A stretch of DNA of 64,000 bases from Triglochin maritima (taxonomy: Eukaryota > Streptophyta > Magnoliopsida > Alismatales > Juncaginaceae), in assembly GCA_963682175.1 (NCBI GenBank), contig OY821786.1, forward strand, positions 30,993,501 through 31,057,500, read 5' to 3'. How positions within the stretch are numbered: position 1 is the first letter of the stretch; every line of letters starts with the position of its first letter. The notes under the pieces were generated by a model, which was not told the origin of the DNA, did no database searches, and worked only from the letters and a program-made list of their open reading frames with translations. The position numbers and the translations under genes are program-made. This document shows, piece by piece, positions 34,299-46,849 of this stretch.

Positions 34299-34826
34299 TT
34301 TTTATTGTGAAATTTGAATGCTTGATGTTTATGTATTGACTTGGTGTGTACTTGATGTATTTTTACTTTCAATATGATGCGTGTTGTGCTTGATGTTTAT
34401 GTGTTGACTTGGTGTGTGCTTGATGTATTTTTACTTTCACTATGGTACATGTTGTGCTTGATGTTTCATTGTTATGTATCTTAAATTTGATTTGCTTTTC
34501 TTTGGTTTCGTTCAAAGGTGATTGTTGTTATTGCTAATTTGTTTGTGTCAAAGTTGGCTTTCTAAGGTGATATATCTAATGTTGATTTTTTAGGTGAACT
34601 TTGGTTTTGCTTCATTGATTCGGGTCCAACCCGAACCAACCCAACCCAACCCGAAAGTTTCGGGTCGGGTTAGGTTGAACCCAAATCGGTTCGGGCTGGG
34701 CTTTTCGAAAAACCATTTTTTTGGGTTGGGTCGGGTTAAGGCCTTAACCTGACCAACGCACACCCCTAACCATGGGTGTGTTTGGATTGCGTGAATTTTT
34801 CCAATCATGAGAACTAACATCATGAG

Positions 34827-34941
34827 AACTAACATCATGAGAACAAGAAACTATATTTTTTTCCAATCATGGAGATGCACTTGCGTTTTATGTTAGATTG
34901 ATTGGAAAAATTTATAGTTTCTTGTTCTCATGATGTTAGTT
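34827..34941. repeat. 43-bp inverted repeat forming a hairpin
   Basis: 34827-34869 and 34899-34941 are reverse complements with two mismatches; the spacer is about 29 bp. The left arm includes part of a 15-bp tandem triplication (ATCATGAGAACTAAC). The spacer contains GGAGATGCACTTGCG, the reverse complement of a piece of the LTR fragment just to the right (about 35010-35024). Confidence 0.85.
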
Positions 34942-34979
34942 TTAACAACTTACACATCTACACTCCTATTTATGTTAGA

Positions 34980-35495
34980 TTGATTGGAAAAAAATATGTA
35001 GAAAACCGCAAGTGCATCTCCACATTGAAGCAGTGGCAAGTATGGGTCGTGTCCACAAGAGGCGATTGTGGGTTATCGTCAACCATACTCGAGTAGGGGA
35101 ATAAAATGATGATTTGGTGGTATCTAAACTAAATGACGAATGCTACGTGAAAAAAAACTAATCGAAAACGAGCCTCGTAGGAGGTGGAGAATGAATACAG
35201 AAGTGTAGATGTGTAAGTTGTATGTGTACAATTTTGTGCTCATGATATGCATAACATGGAATCCATAATGATCAAAACCCAACTATGTATCCACATGAAT
35301 TAAGATTTAATATTAACATACAAGACATTAAATAGGATGAGGCCAACAAGAGCACATGCTCTCACATATCATCCTTATCTCTTTACCCACTCCAACTTTA
35401 TCCTCACATCATCATTCCCCATAAAGTGGGCCCACTAGCCAAAATATGTGTTAAGCATCAATTAAGACCATTAACACATCAAAGGCAAGAGTGAG
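34980..35495 (-). repeat. truncated Athila-like LTR fragment
   Basis: Starts TGATTGGAAA and carries the U5 motif on the minus strand (CCGCAAGTGCA...GGCAAGTATGGGTCG). Downstream sequence (CCACATGAATTAAGAT, CATTCCCCATAAAGTGGGCC) is shared with the LTR family at 36611-38146. It breaks off at 35495 where a + strand LTR begins. Confidence 0.65.
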
Positions 35496-38400
35496 TGATT
35501 CGTAGCATATTATACATCGCATTCATGTTATATATCTTTTATTTTACCACAATTTTGTGTTACTCGAGTGTTTGTTTGAAGTGTTTTAGGTTTTAGGCAA
35601 TAAAAGGAGAAAGGAAGAGAAAATGACCTAAATACAAGAAGAATGTACTGATTTTGATGGTTTCTGGACATGTTTGTAATGCTCAAGCACCATATTGTAA
35701 CTCAGGAATGACCAAAGTGAAAACCCAGAGGGACCTAACTGTAAAAAGATATGTTGGTTGCAAAAGTCCAGAATTTTTTGAACCTGATGAGTAATTCAAG
35801 TATTAAAAGCAAACGGGTTTAAAACCAACGGCTCTGGGTGCACCGCATGTTCTAAAATGGTACATTTAAGCTACTTGTGAAATTAGAAGTCAATCTAACC
35901 CCAATGATCTGCCACAGGCAGATCCGGTTTATCGGTTTGACCCCAAATTTCTCTAGTGGGTTGGGTTGTCGGGTCAGAGTAATATAGCAACATCTAGATC
36001 TGATTTATAGCCGTCTGATCACACCAAGATTCATCCAGGCCCTCCAGTCTTCTATAAATACATGTGTAAATGTGTAATCCTTATCTTCTTCCTTCTTCCC
36101 CCATTAGAGTAGGTTTGATTTTTTGTTTAGTAGAGTAAGTTTCATTTGTTGTTTAGTAGTGTAGTGTAGGAGAAGATAAATACATTCTATAATCTTTCTT
36201 TCTTAATCAAATTTTAGTTTCTTGTTCTTCATGTTCTTGTCTTTCATTTGATGCAATTTTTATTCCATTGTTTTAGTTAGATTTAGTCTTCTTTACTTGT
36301 TATGTGTTGTTTTTATTTTGTTGTATTATTTGTTTACATGGTCATTATTGAGTAATTCATCCCTATTTAGGGGTGGAGAATGATGTGAAGTGTAAATTTT
36401 GTGAGATTGGTGTGTGTTTTAATATTAATCTTGGAGCTCTATATGATTTCCAAAACCAATTTGTAGGCTTTCTCACTTTTGTCGTTGATGTGTTAATGGT
36501 CTTACTTGATGCTTAGCACATGCTTTGGCTAGTGGACCCACTTTATGGGGAATGATGAGGTGACTATAAGGTTGGAGTGCTTAAAGAGATAAGGAAGACA
36601 TGTGGGAGCATGATTGATTTAGTTATAATACAGCAAGTGCACGGTGTCGGTGAAGACGCAACAAGTACGGGTCGTGTCGACGAGGAGCGTGTGCAGGTCA
36701 AAGTCCATAATACTCGAGTGGGGGAAAGTAAAAGAGAGGTATGAGATCAGAATTATACTACGATGCGTATAAAATCAGAAAACAAATGATAAAAATAAAC
36801 CCCTTAGGGAATAGAGAAAGAATGCGGAAATGGAAATATGTGTACATGTGTGTGTTCATTTGTGTGTTCATTTGTGCTCAAAACCATGTAATATATGAAA
36901 TCCATAAAACCAAATCCAACTTTGCCTCCACATGAAATAAGATAAAATATTATCATTAAAACATACAAGACAATAATTGAAATGAGGCTAATATGAGCTC
37001 ATGCATAATGACCAAACCCCACTTGTCTCCACATGAAATACGATGAGGCCAATAAAAGCACGTTCTCCCACATGTCATGTTTCCTTCTTCCACTCCATCA
37101 TTATCCTCACCTCATCATTCCTCATAAAATAGGCTCACTAATCTAAGCATGTGCTAAGTCTCACCCAAGATCATTAGTACATCAAAGATGAGAGTGAAAA
37201 TCTCATTAGATGATTATGGAACTCATGTGATGCTCAAAGGTTATGATTAATACACACACTTAATACATCACATAATCACATCACCTTATTCTCCACCCCC
37301 TAGTGGGGGTCGACTACTCCCTACTCAACATATTAACCAAAGAAAAAAAAACACCACAAAACCATAATGGAAATGTAGAAAACTAGATTAAAATGAAAGA
37401 TTACAAAATTGCTCCTCTTCTCCTCCTCTACACTACTAATTAAGAAACCAAAACCTACTCTAATAAACAGGAAATAAAACCTACTCTACTACACAAGAAG
37501 GGAAACTAACCTAAAGAGGAGAGGGAAGAAGAAGAAGAAGAAGAAAGGAGACATTACAAGTCTATTTATAGAAGAAATAAAGGTTTGGATGGATATGGAA
37601 TCAATCCGACGGTTGCAATAACTTTCTCTATAGTCTGGTGCACTGATATATTCAAGACAAAGCCATGAGAGAAACTAGGGGCAATTGGTCCAAAATGAGC
37701 CACCAATGGCGGATCAAAATCCACCACTGGCGCATCTTTTGTGCCTGATCGGCTCCGATTTCTTCCAGGAGCTCAATTGTTGTATAAATTGCATATGGGT
37801 GTACTCCTGGTCCGCTGGTTCGAGCATGTTCGGTCTTAATTTCCCAAATACTCTTTAAGATCATGGTATTGAGGGATTTTTGCTCCTAAAATGTTTTCCA
37901 TGCTTCAGGTCCCTCTGGATTTCATCTGGGTCCTTCCTGATTTGCAAATGGGGTCTTTTGCACGACAAACAGGTCTATTTTGCTTCATTGGAGTCATTTC
38001 TTCTTACATTTCAGTCTCTTTCTCTTCCTTTTTCTTATTTATTAACTAACACCCGAAACACGACAAAGAAACACTCGAATAGCACAAAATTGGGGTAAAA
38101 TAAAGGTGATATAACATAAATGCAATGTGTGATATGCTACTAATCAGAGCATGTGCTCTTATTGACCTCGTCTTAATTGATGTCTTGTATGTTTTAATGA
38201 TAATGTTAAATATTAAATCATGTGGAGACATAGGTGGAGTTGTGGTCATTATGGATTCTATGTTCTTTATGTCATTAAACATGTAGTCATGTGGTTGTCT
38301 TTGTCCTCATATTGAGTAGTATTTTGTATGTTTTAATGATGTTTTAATCTATATAGAGGCACACTTAGGATTGTGGTTATTAGAGATTTCCATGTTATGC

Positions 38401-38651
38401 ATGTCATTAACGTGTAGTCATAACACACATGTATCACACATCTACACTTTTGCATTCATTCTCCACCTCCTACGGGACTAGTTTTTGATTAGTTGTTGTT
38501 TTGTGCCGTGTTTGTCAACTACTTTAGAAGCCTTCAATCTCCTTTTCTTCCCATTCGACTATGGTGCGAACAACGACACACACAACGCCTCGTGCCATCA
38601 CTTCAACACGGTCGTGCACTTGTGGTATTGAACTTTAAAATTTATCAATCA
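35496..38651 (+). repeat. 5' LTR of an Athila-like family B element, split by a solo LTR
   Basis: Starts TGATTCGTAGCATATTATAC and ends TTATCAATCA. It is interrupted at 36610/38147 by a solo LTR of the same family. Without that insertion it is about 1.6 kb. A decayed tRNA-Asp-type PBS follows at 38658-38675 (four mismatches of 18 to the site at 7211). Confidence 0.75.
36611..38146 (-). mobile_element. solo LTR, family B, 1,536 bp
   Basis: TGATTGATTT...CTACTAATCA with a perfect 5-bp duplication GAGCA at 36606-36610 and 38147-38151. It is in the opposite orientation to the LTR it interrupts and of the same family, so it is a self-nested insertion. There is no internal sequence. Confidence 0.88.
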
Positions 38652-40149
38652 AATTTTTGGCACCGGTGCTAGGGAGTTGGTCGTCATCATCATTGTTTTC
38701 ACCATTTCGGTGGGTTTTTTCTTACATTTTCTTTTCAGTTTTGTTACTAGACAGGGGAACAAGTGGATTGGGGAACCTCACAGAGGCAAAGGAGCATCCA
38801 AGAGGAGTTTGGGGACCAAAATCCTCAAACCATAACCCAGTGGCAGATTTGGTAAGCAAGTTTGATGTTTTGTTTCACCTATAGGTCCTTCTTTCTATTC
38901 CTAGTTGATATATGCCACTTCATATATGCTATATTTTGATGTTTGTAATTAATTTGTGTCCATATTCCCCTCTTTAAGACAACTTAGAGATAAAAACTCC
39001 AAGCAAAAGAGTAGTTGAATGTCATCTAGGTCTCCACCATACATAGTCCTTGCATGCATATTGTCTTTCCTTTGCTTTACTTTCTTGTTGTCGATTGTTG
39101 CATGAGATACAAAACCTTCTTCACCCATTCATGCATTAGTTAGTAGGGTTGCATTGAAACAAGAGTGATGTGAGTGTTTGATTGGAGGGTTTGATTGCTA
39201 GTTTAGGGATCAAACTACCCTAATGGGGTTGTCCCAATGAAAAATAAGGTGGGGGATTTTATCACCCCTTCCTGAAGGACTTATGGCATGTGCCTTTACC
39301 ACTACACTAAAAGGAATTGTTGTTGGTGAGGGGACCACATCCAATATAGTCCATTCCCAGGTAGTGCAGAGCCCCAAACTAAATGTCGGGTGGACATGAG
39401 GGGTTGCACGCTGGTGCCAATGAGTTGGGCGGTTAAGCACCTAGGCCTTTAGGCTTACGAGCCATAGTAAGAGATTTCTTGGAAACAACCCCCAATTTAT
39501 ACGGGTGGTCCCATAACCACCAAGGAATTTGCTAGGGTCCCATAACCCCAACACTTCCTTTGCCCCAAAAATCCACTAATAAACAAGCCTTAATCTAAAA
39601 TCAAACTGACATTGGCTCCTTGGAATTCTGACACACTTAGGAGACTAACCCAATCTCGACGTCTGGCCTGAACATTATTTTTTGCTTAGTTATTTGGGAT
39701 TTTTGGGACCTCCAGGTTCTAACTCTCTCGAGACATCTCTGTGACCTTCGGTCGAGGGAGGTGAAGCATTCAGGAGTGAGGAGAGTTGCGGTTAGACATC
39801 GTCTAGTCTAAGGACCCATAGCCAGCGTAAGATTGTTCAAGTCTTGTTTGGTAGATTAGGCTTCTATCCTCACCCTTATCCACGTTAGTAAACTTTTAAG
39901 GCTTCTCCTCTTCTCACCAAGTCATCTTCTCCTTTACTTGTATCGTTTAGTCTCCTCCTGTTTACACCTTCTCTTAGTGTTTTAGGGTTGAGTCGAGCAC
40001 TTTTAGGCGAGCTTGATCTTATGGTGGTGAAAGTAGTCGATTTGAGTGTGTTATTGTCGAGGTGGAGGGTAACATTGACAATCATTCATTTCATTGTTGG
40101 GACCAGGACCACTCTTCTTGTTATACCTAACCCATGTATCTTAGGGTGC
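38652..40149 (+). other. leader and start of gag of the family B element
   Basis: Follows the decayed PBS. It includes an Athila-type leader segment (AAATAAGGTGGGGGATTTTAT near 39243) related to the leaders at about 31390 and 60405. No intact frame. It is interrupted at 40149 by a solo LTR and continues at 41192. Confidence 0.6.
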
Positions 40150-41191
40150 TGATTAGTAGCATATCATACATTGCATTCATGCTATATATCATTTATTTTA
40201 CCCCATATTTGTGCTACTCTAGTGTTTATTTGATGTGTTTCAGGGTTTATGCAATAAAGAAGAGAAAATGACCTAAACGTAAGATGAATCTACGGATTTG
40301 GAAGGCTTCTGAATGTGTTTGTAATGCCCAATGACCAAATTGTAACTCAGGAAGGACCGAAGTGAAAACCCAGAGGGACCTAAGTGTAAATAAAAAATAT
40401 GTTGGTTGCAAAAGTCCAGAATCTAATGAACCTGAGTAGTAATTCAACAATTAAAACCAAATGGGTTCGAGCAAACATCTCCGGATGCACTGCACGTGCT
40501 AAACTTGTACACTAAAGCTACTTATGAAATTAGAGGTTGATCCGACCCAAATGATTTGCCAATGGTAGATCCGGTTTGTCGGTTTGGCCCTAAATTTCTC
40601 TGTTGGGTCGAGTTCTCAGGTCAAACAAAGATGCAACATCCAAGATCTTAGTTATAGTCATTCAATTGCACCTAGATCCTTCCAAACCCTCTAATGTTCT
40701 ATAAATAAACTTGTAATGCCTCATTTCTTCTTCTTCCTTTCTCAACCCCTTAGGTTAGTTTCCTTTATTGTTTAGTAGAGTAGGTTTTATTTCTTATTTA
40801 TTAGGGTAGGTTTTAGTTTATTTATGTTAGCCTCATCTCAATTATTGTCTGGTATGTTTTAATGATAATGTTTTTATCTTATTTCATGTGGTGACAAAGT
40901 TGGATTTTGTATTATGGATTTTATGTATTACATATACGTTGTGATAAGCACTAATGAACACACACATGTACATATATTCTCATTTCCGTATTCTTTCTCT
41001 ACTCCCTAAGGGGTTTATTTTTATCGTTTGTTTTCTAATTTAGTAGTGTAATTCCAATCTCATATCTCTATTTTCCTTTCCCACCTGAGTATTGTGGACA
41101 CCAACTCGCACGCGCTCCTCTTGGACACGACCCGTACATATCGCAGCTTCACCAACGTTGTGCACTTGCGATTAATTAAAATGATCAATCA
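40150..41191 (+). mobile_element. solo LTR, family B, internally deleted, 1,042 bp
   Basis: Starts TGATTAGTAGCATATCATAC and ends ATGATCAATCA, with a perfect 5-bp duplication GGTGC at 40145-40149 and 41192-41196. Compared with the duplicate copy at 55584-56126, a segment is missing near 40828. The U5 motif lies at about 41126-41175. Confidence 0.88.
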
Positions 41192-42240
41192 GGTGCCTTA
41201 GACAAACACCCAAGTGGGGCGGGACAATTTTAATTGTGTAGCTGAGCAGTCTTTAGAATGGGGTGATATAAGAGAGGAAAGAACTGCTAAAAAATCATTA
41301 TCTAGTTGTGTTGGATCAAGTGTTGGTGAACAAACTCAGTCAATACAAGAAACTTTGGCCTCTTTCGTGCACCCAGTAGAGTGTATGAGCGGATCAATGG
41401 TTCCAGAAGCCACATCAGATGATCAGAGTTGTTTAAGTGGTCAGGTGTTCGAGAAATGTTCATATGTTACTCTTGAACCCGAATACTATGATGTTTTTTC
41501 TCAAAATACTCATTATGACCCTTACGCATTCACGTCTAATCCAAGGAGGACATATTCATGGGGAAACCTTAGAAATTCCGAGTATCATACTTCAAGCCTA
41601 CCACTGTATCCTCCTCCCGAGCACTCAAATTTCTACCAACAGCCAATTACCAATCATTGCACTCATTCTCAACCCATCACCAATCACCCGAAAATTTCTG
41701 AGTTTCTGACTTAAGCCCAATAGTTGATCCCAGACTTGATTCCTTAGAACAAACCCTCCAACGTTCATGAAACCACTCAAAATTTTATGAAGTCCAACTT
41801 GAATTCCTTGCAAACTCTAGAAATGCAAGTGAAGTCAGATAGTACAAAAATTAAGTAAACGTGAGGAGGGTGACATTTCTTGTCAACATGAGTATTCATC
41901 TTATGATATCGAACCACCACCACAACCACAAATTTAAAGCATAATCTTTGAAAGTCAAACTCCTAATCAGTTTACGGGACTTGGGGTTTTAATTCATGCT
42001 CACTTGGTGGAGGATTCGATCCAATCTAAGAATAACAGGACCCTGCTTGATTTTTAGTTAGCACGGGAATGTGCCTTATCTTTTTGTCCAGTGGTCCTTG
42101 AGCCACATGATCTTAATCTTGTGCCCCATAATGACACACCTTTAGCGGAGCAGCAACTCCCAAATACTCATGTCTTCATAAGAACTGATGAGGGTATTAA
42201 TGTAACGTCCCCGAAACAGTGGGAATTTAAACTTGAAACG
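41192..42240 (+). pseudogene. gag remnant of the family B element
   Basis: An open frame at 41214-41714 contains HYDPYAFTSNPRRTYSWGN, comparable to the post-zinc-knuckle [21 protein letters not shown] of the Athila gag. Further on, in another frame, TTQNFMKSNLNSLQTLEMQV matches the gag coiled-coil segment ([15 protein letters not shown] in the intact protein). The zinc knuckle and all enzymatic domains are absent. A near-identical copy lies at 56127-57180. Confidence 0.7.
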
Positions 42241-42250
42241 ATATTCAAAA

Positions 42251-42815
42251 GTCATCAATAAACATGATCACATGGGAACACTACTCAAGATACATACATA
42301 TATAATATAAGGTGCACCGTGTACAAGAGTTGTCAAAAGTATGACTACGCAAAATACAACAAACATATATACAAGTAGTCATAATAGCTTCAAAAATCGA
42401 AACGAGGATCCGACTCCAAAATGTACTCATCCTCCGTCACCACCCTATCAGCTCCCTAAAGGACCTCCGAAAGAAAAAACAAAACAGCAATATCGTGAGT
42501 TTCCATAAGGAAACATTGTACGCCAAGCTCATCTATATGCACATGCAATGCATGACCTATCATACTTGTATCATCCTAATGATAAACATAACAATCATTC
42601 CCCAAACGGGTCATCAGGTCATAAATCAAGAGTCATTTCCCCAACTGGGGTTCATATAGTCATAAGTCTAGTTTTTGACATTTGTAGATACCCACCGCGG
42701 GCACATAGGGTAATACGGAAAGTACGCGACACGCCCCCACTCGCAGCTACACTAGTCAAATGGTTTTGGTGAAGGTCGCACGTACTCTCTAGCCTTCATC
42801 AGATCTGATCAGTGG
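42251..42815. other. 565-bp segment present in duplication copy 1 only
   Basis: Relative to copy 2 (junction near 57181-57185), this block interrupts an otherwise continuous alignment. It starts GTCATCAATAAACATGATC and contains CATGCAATGCATGACCTAT and PuPy-mixed non-coding sequence reminiscent of chromovirus LTR interiors. It is either an insertion in copy 1 or a deletion in copy 2; no target duplication is visible. 42816-43024 is again shared and non-coding. Confidence 0.6.
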
Positions 42816-43024
42816 TCAAACATGCCACAATCCGCCGGAGCCGTCACTCTGGTCGGTCATATTCTCCTGTCGTGCCACAACTGGACGGTCAATCCATCGA
42901 AACAGCATCAAGTCGGTCATCTCCATCGCCAGACAGGCTAAGCCACAAAACTTTGTTGCACAAGGGTTAACAACCATCTCCGTCGCCACACAAGCTAACG
43001 TTATCTTGCTCCATAGAGCCATAT

Positions 43025-44451
43025 TGATTGAATCAGTTATAAAAACCGCAAGGGCACGACCGCGTTGAAGCGGTGGCAAATACGTGTCGATCCACAGGGA
43101 GGTGTGTCTACTTTGGTTAGTTCGAAGGCGAGTGGGAAACAAGATGGGAGAAGGAGTTTGATTACACTACACTAAACTAAGAATGAACAATCAATAAAAC
43201 TAAACCCCATGGGTGGAGGTGTGTAGGTATGTGTGTGTTAGTGGGTCTTCTTTTCAATTAGAAACAAGTGTAGGTTGTGTGGCATACAAGTAGAAGTCAA
43301 TGTAGAATCTAAGTGTAGGATACACAACACTACATGAAAAACCATGAACATGCATATCTCACATAATGTTGAGGTTGATTTTAGATTCCTAAGCATGCAA
43401 TAAGTACCTACTGTGGCCATTAAAGCGTCAATCAATCCTACATACAACCTAAATCATTCAAGTAAATGTGCACCAAACATGAATCCATACATCACAAGCC
43501 ATTCCCACAAATCATATCAAGCAACAAGATAAACTCTAAAGCTAGCATGAGAGAAGTACCTAGTGTGGACATTATTTCATCTAATACAAGTTTAATCATG
43601 CTACAAGTATAGATCTATATTAAGCATATGAAATGGCAGAAATAGAAGCACCCAAAAACATCACATATTCTACATTACCTCCACCCCAAATGGGTTTGGA
43701 ACTACTCACTATTCATTAGGAAAAGAAGGCAAAACAAAATTAAACTAAGCATGTAAAAAGAGACAATATAAAACTAACTAAAAAATAATTTTATTGAAAA
43801 GACTCACATTACAAGTAGCATTTTTCTCCACCTTGAGTTTTTGCTCCAAAGCTTACTCCAAGTAGAGAGAATGCCACCAAGCAATGTGTAGAATACAAGG
43901 GAGGAGGAGTAGTTCTATTTATAGTCATAGAAAAAGGCAATCCGGGACAATCCCCCGATATGGGACTAATACACTACTAAAAATAGACATAAAACACTCT
44001 AATACATGACCCGCCTAAACCATGTCGGATCCAGAGCAACCCAAACCGCCAATCAGCGGTCTTGGACCGCCAATTGGCAGTCTATATGGTCCAGATCGGG
44101 TCAGGTGTTGGGGTGTGGTTGTCTGGCTCGATTTCTTCATGTTTGATGCACCTTAATCGGTTGTGTAGCTTGCGACCCGAATCCAATTGCCAAAATACTC
44201 CTCATGATGGTTTGGAGTTTCTTCATTTTCTCATTGGTCCTTTGGTTTTACATTCGGGTCCCTCTCTCTTGCATCTCAGTCCATAAGTCTTGCAACTTAG
44301 TCATTTTTCTTGATTTTAAGTCCTTTTATAGTCTCTTCTTCTCAAACCTATTTATTCCTGAAACTTAAACATAAAACTCGTTATATAGCAATGTTTAGGC
44401 TAAGAATACAGGATATAAGACACAAATATATGCATGATATGATGTCAATCA
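43025..44451 (-). repeat. 3' LTR of an Athila element (duplication copy 1)
   Basis: Starts TGATTGAATC and ends GTCAATCA, 1,427 bp, preceded by CATAT. It resembles the intact element's LTR at both ends and around the U3 palindrome (about 44045-44080), but is diverged in the middle. A TATAAATA box on the minus strand is at about 43916-43923. Confidence 0.85.
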
Positions 44452-46048
44452 AATACCCCCACACCTAGCTTTGGTAGTCCCGAGCGAAACAAAAAAGGAA
44501 AAATGAAAGAAAGGAAAAATCATTCGTAAAACAGGGATATCCTAACTCACTTTCGTAGGAATCACGGTTGCACTTAGCACGTGCAACAAGCCATTAACCT
44601 CCTTGTCTCCAAAGAGGAGGAGTTCTGGCTCCTAAGGGTTTTCAGCGGATATACCCAAAAAATCCGAACATTGATGCATTATTCAATCTAGAAACTCGAC
44701 TCGATAGACTCATTTTTGCGATCCTTGGACACGGTAATCCTACGGGCTGACTCTAGATAGGTATTAGTCCACACACCTAGCCTAATTAACCATTCGTGCA
44801 AGTTAAATAAGGACTTAAGTAAAAGACATGCACAACCTCAACATCCTCAAGTGATACAATGTGTAAAGTCCATTAAGGTTTTCTTATTTGCATTACCATT
44901 TTTTTGTTTCTTTTTTTTGCTTTTTTCTCTCAGGGTCAGGTTTCGTGCATCATTGCCTATGAGGACTTACACTATCACTTACACCTTTCCCCACATCTCC
45001 ACATAGGGCAATCCCAACCACCCGTGTAACAGGAGTTCGGTCGGAGCATCCCAAGTTAGATGACTCGAAAGCACCAAGCACAAAGTCCCCTCGGACCTAA
45101 TTCCCCGAGTGATAGGAGCTGTGCGGGAAGAGAGAACACCTACTCACTTATTTATTATCTACATGGGAACCAAAACCCCTACACTTAAAGTTTCTAAACA
45201 AGATTTTAAGGGTTCTTGACTACAACAAACTTCCTTAAATTAAAAGACACAAATTATTGACTCACTAGGTTTAGGGTGGATTTCTTTAATTGTTTGAATA
45301 CTGAAACCCTATGATTACTCACCCCCTAGGGAAAATCGAGGTGCATCCTTACGACTAGATAAGACCTAAAGCCGGTATACAAGATATCCTAATGCATCAA
45401 GTTCAAGACAATTTTGGGAACTTCCTTTTACTTTTCCTCTCAATGGTTTTGCACATGCAAAACCCACAAAACATTTTCTTTCGCAAACACATTAAGATTT
45501 TGAAAGAAATATGAAAAATTTAAAGCACTGGGCAAGCAAAAGAGGACAAGTCACCCAAGGATCATGGCAAGCAGATATATCTATATTAAATGCAGCACAC
45601 TATCATGACCCTAACAATGCACACAAAAGAAAACAAAATCAAAGGAAAAGAATCAACTACGTACACACGTAAATCACCCCCACACATACTTCATGCATTG
45701 TCCTCAATGAATGTGAGTATGATACTACATAGATTTATGCATGAAAAATAAAAGATCTCACCAACATGAAGCACAAAATGAAGTTCATGGTTATGTTGAT
45801 GGACACAAATCCGAATTCCCTCAAAACTTGTGAGATGCTAAAGAAGGGATACAAATATGTGAAAGAAATGGGGCCCAAATACACAACGGATGGGACCCAC
45901 AACAATCGATGTTCACTCATGGAGTCTTTTGTCTTCTTTTCTTTTTTACTTTTTTTCTCTTTTTTTGTTTTTGTTTTTGTTTTTGTTTTTGTTTTTGTTT
46001 TTGTTTTTGTTTTTTCTTTTTGTTTTTTTATTTTTGTTTTTGAATTAA
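44452..46048 (-). other. 3' UTR of the copy 1 Athila element
   Basis: Holds the polypurine tract (44452-44466), the conserved hairpin box (44539-44589), the second polypurine motif with ATTGAGGACAATGCATGA (about 45675-45709) and a (TTTTTG)n run at about 45935-46040. That run sits where the intact element has its T homopolymer. Confidence 0.75.
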
Positions 46049-46849
46049 CTATGTAAAAAAATGGGCTCCCATTTTCATTTGTGAATGGACATCAAATGGG
46101 ACCCCGCCGTGTCTCGAGCCAGAAATGCAACTACATGGGCTCACAACATAAGAAATAGGAGGATTGTTAAGAGGTTTATGAACCATGGATGATGGTTCAA
46201 GCCTCTCAAAACTAGGGTCAGTGAAAGGAAATGGAAACAAAGATGTTTCCACTCCACGACAAAGTTGAGGGTCATCAATATATACCCTCCAACCGACATT
46301 TAGGTATACTGGGATCATTTCATCCACACAAGGTGACACCCTGGACTTATTATTCAGATGGTGAAGTCCAAAAATAGAATTGCTTGACCACCTGACACCC
46401 TTATAAGCATTTTGGTCGTTCGATGCCTCTGTAGAATGAGCAAGATAGGAGGCATGAATGAGGGATGAACCTCTGTCTAGTTGTTTGAAATGTAGGGTAT
46501 CAGGTGGTTGATTCTTAACCCATATGGGGTCCTCAGCAGATACATAGTGAAGGGCAAGTGGCCCAGAGGCCACAAAAATGTTATCTTGTGGCTTTAAGAG
46601 ACACATGATCGAAAAGATGTTGCTCAAAGGCCACGTGATCACAAGATAAAGCACCTTCTTGTGCCAGCCCAAGAGAAACATCTTCACCACCATCAGGATC
46701 TCCATCGAACAATTATCTGAAGTACTTGAAGGTGCCTTCGACTTCAATCTCATCCGTGCGCTGGATACGGTTGACCCCAACAGGGTCATTGAAGGTACCT
46801 GGCTACTTGCCGATGGTGAAGATGTTGAAATCATTGCATTGACTACCAT
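46049..46849 (-). other. unexplained open region between protease and 3' UTR
   Basis: A 266-codon open frame follows the protease region in a different frame. Its second half (about 46049-46560) has ordinary protein composition. One segment (GWRVYIDD...FPFPFTDP..ERL) has the spacing of the intact element's RT start (GWRVCVDY...[11 protein letters not shown]), but the rest does not match RT. It could be a diverged RT relic, an env-like remnant or chance. Confidence 0.35.

Larger units (their letters stand above)
19924..34768 (+). mobile_element. Ac-like hAT transposon split by an Athila retrotransposon
   Basis: The left end reads TAGGGGTGCACATGGGTCGG; the reverse complement of the right end reads TAGGGGTGTGCGTTGGTCAGG with a few mismatches. 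Flanking 8-mers GTCGTGGG and ACCATGGG match at five positions and differ by transitions at three, consistent with a decayed 8-bp duplication. Both subterminal regions are packed with CGGGTT/AACCCG motifs, as in other plant hAT elements. Inside is a transposase pseudogene with BED finger, RNase H-like and C-terminal dimerisation regions. Without the Athila insertion the element is about 3.4 kb. Confidence 0.88.

Noticed and set aside
35496..41191. A single element with LTRs 35496-38651 and 40150-41191
   Set aside because: The flanks GTGAG and GGTGC do not match, whereas 40150-41191 alone is flanked on both sides by GGTGC, so it is a separate solo LTR.
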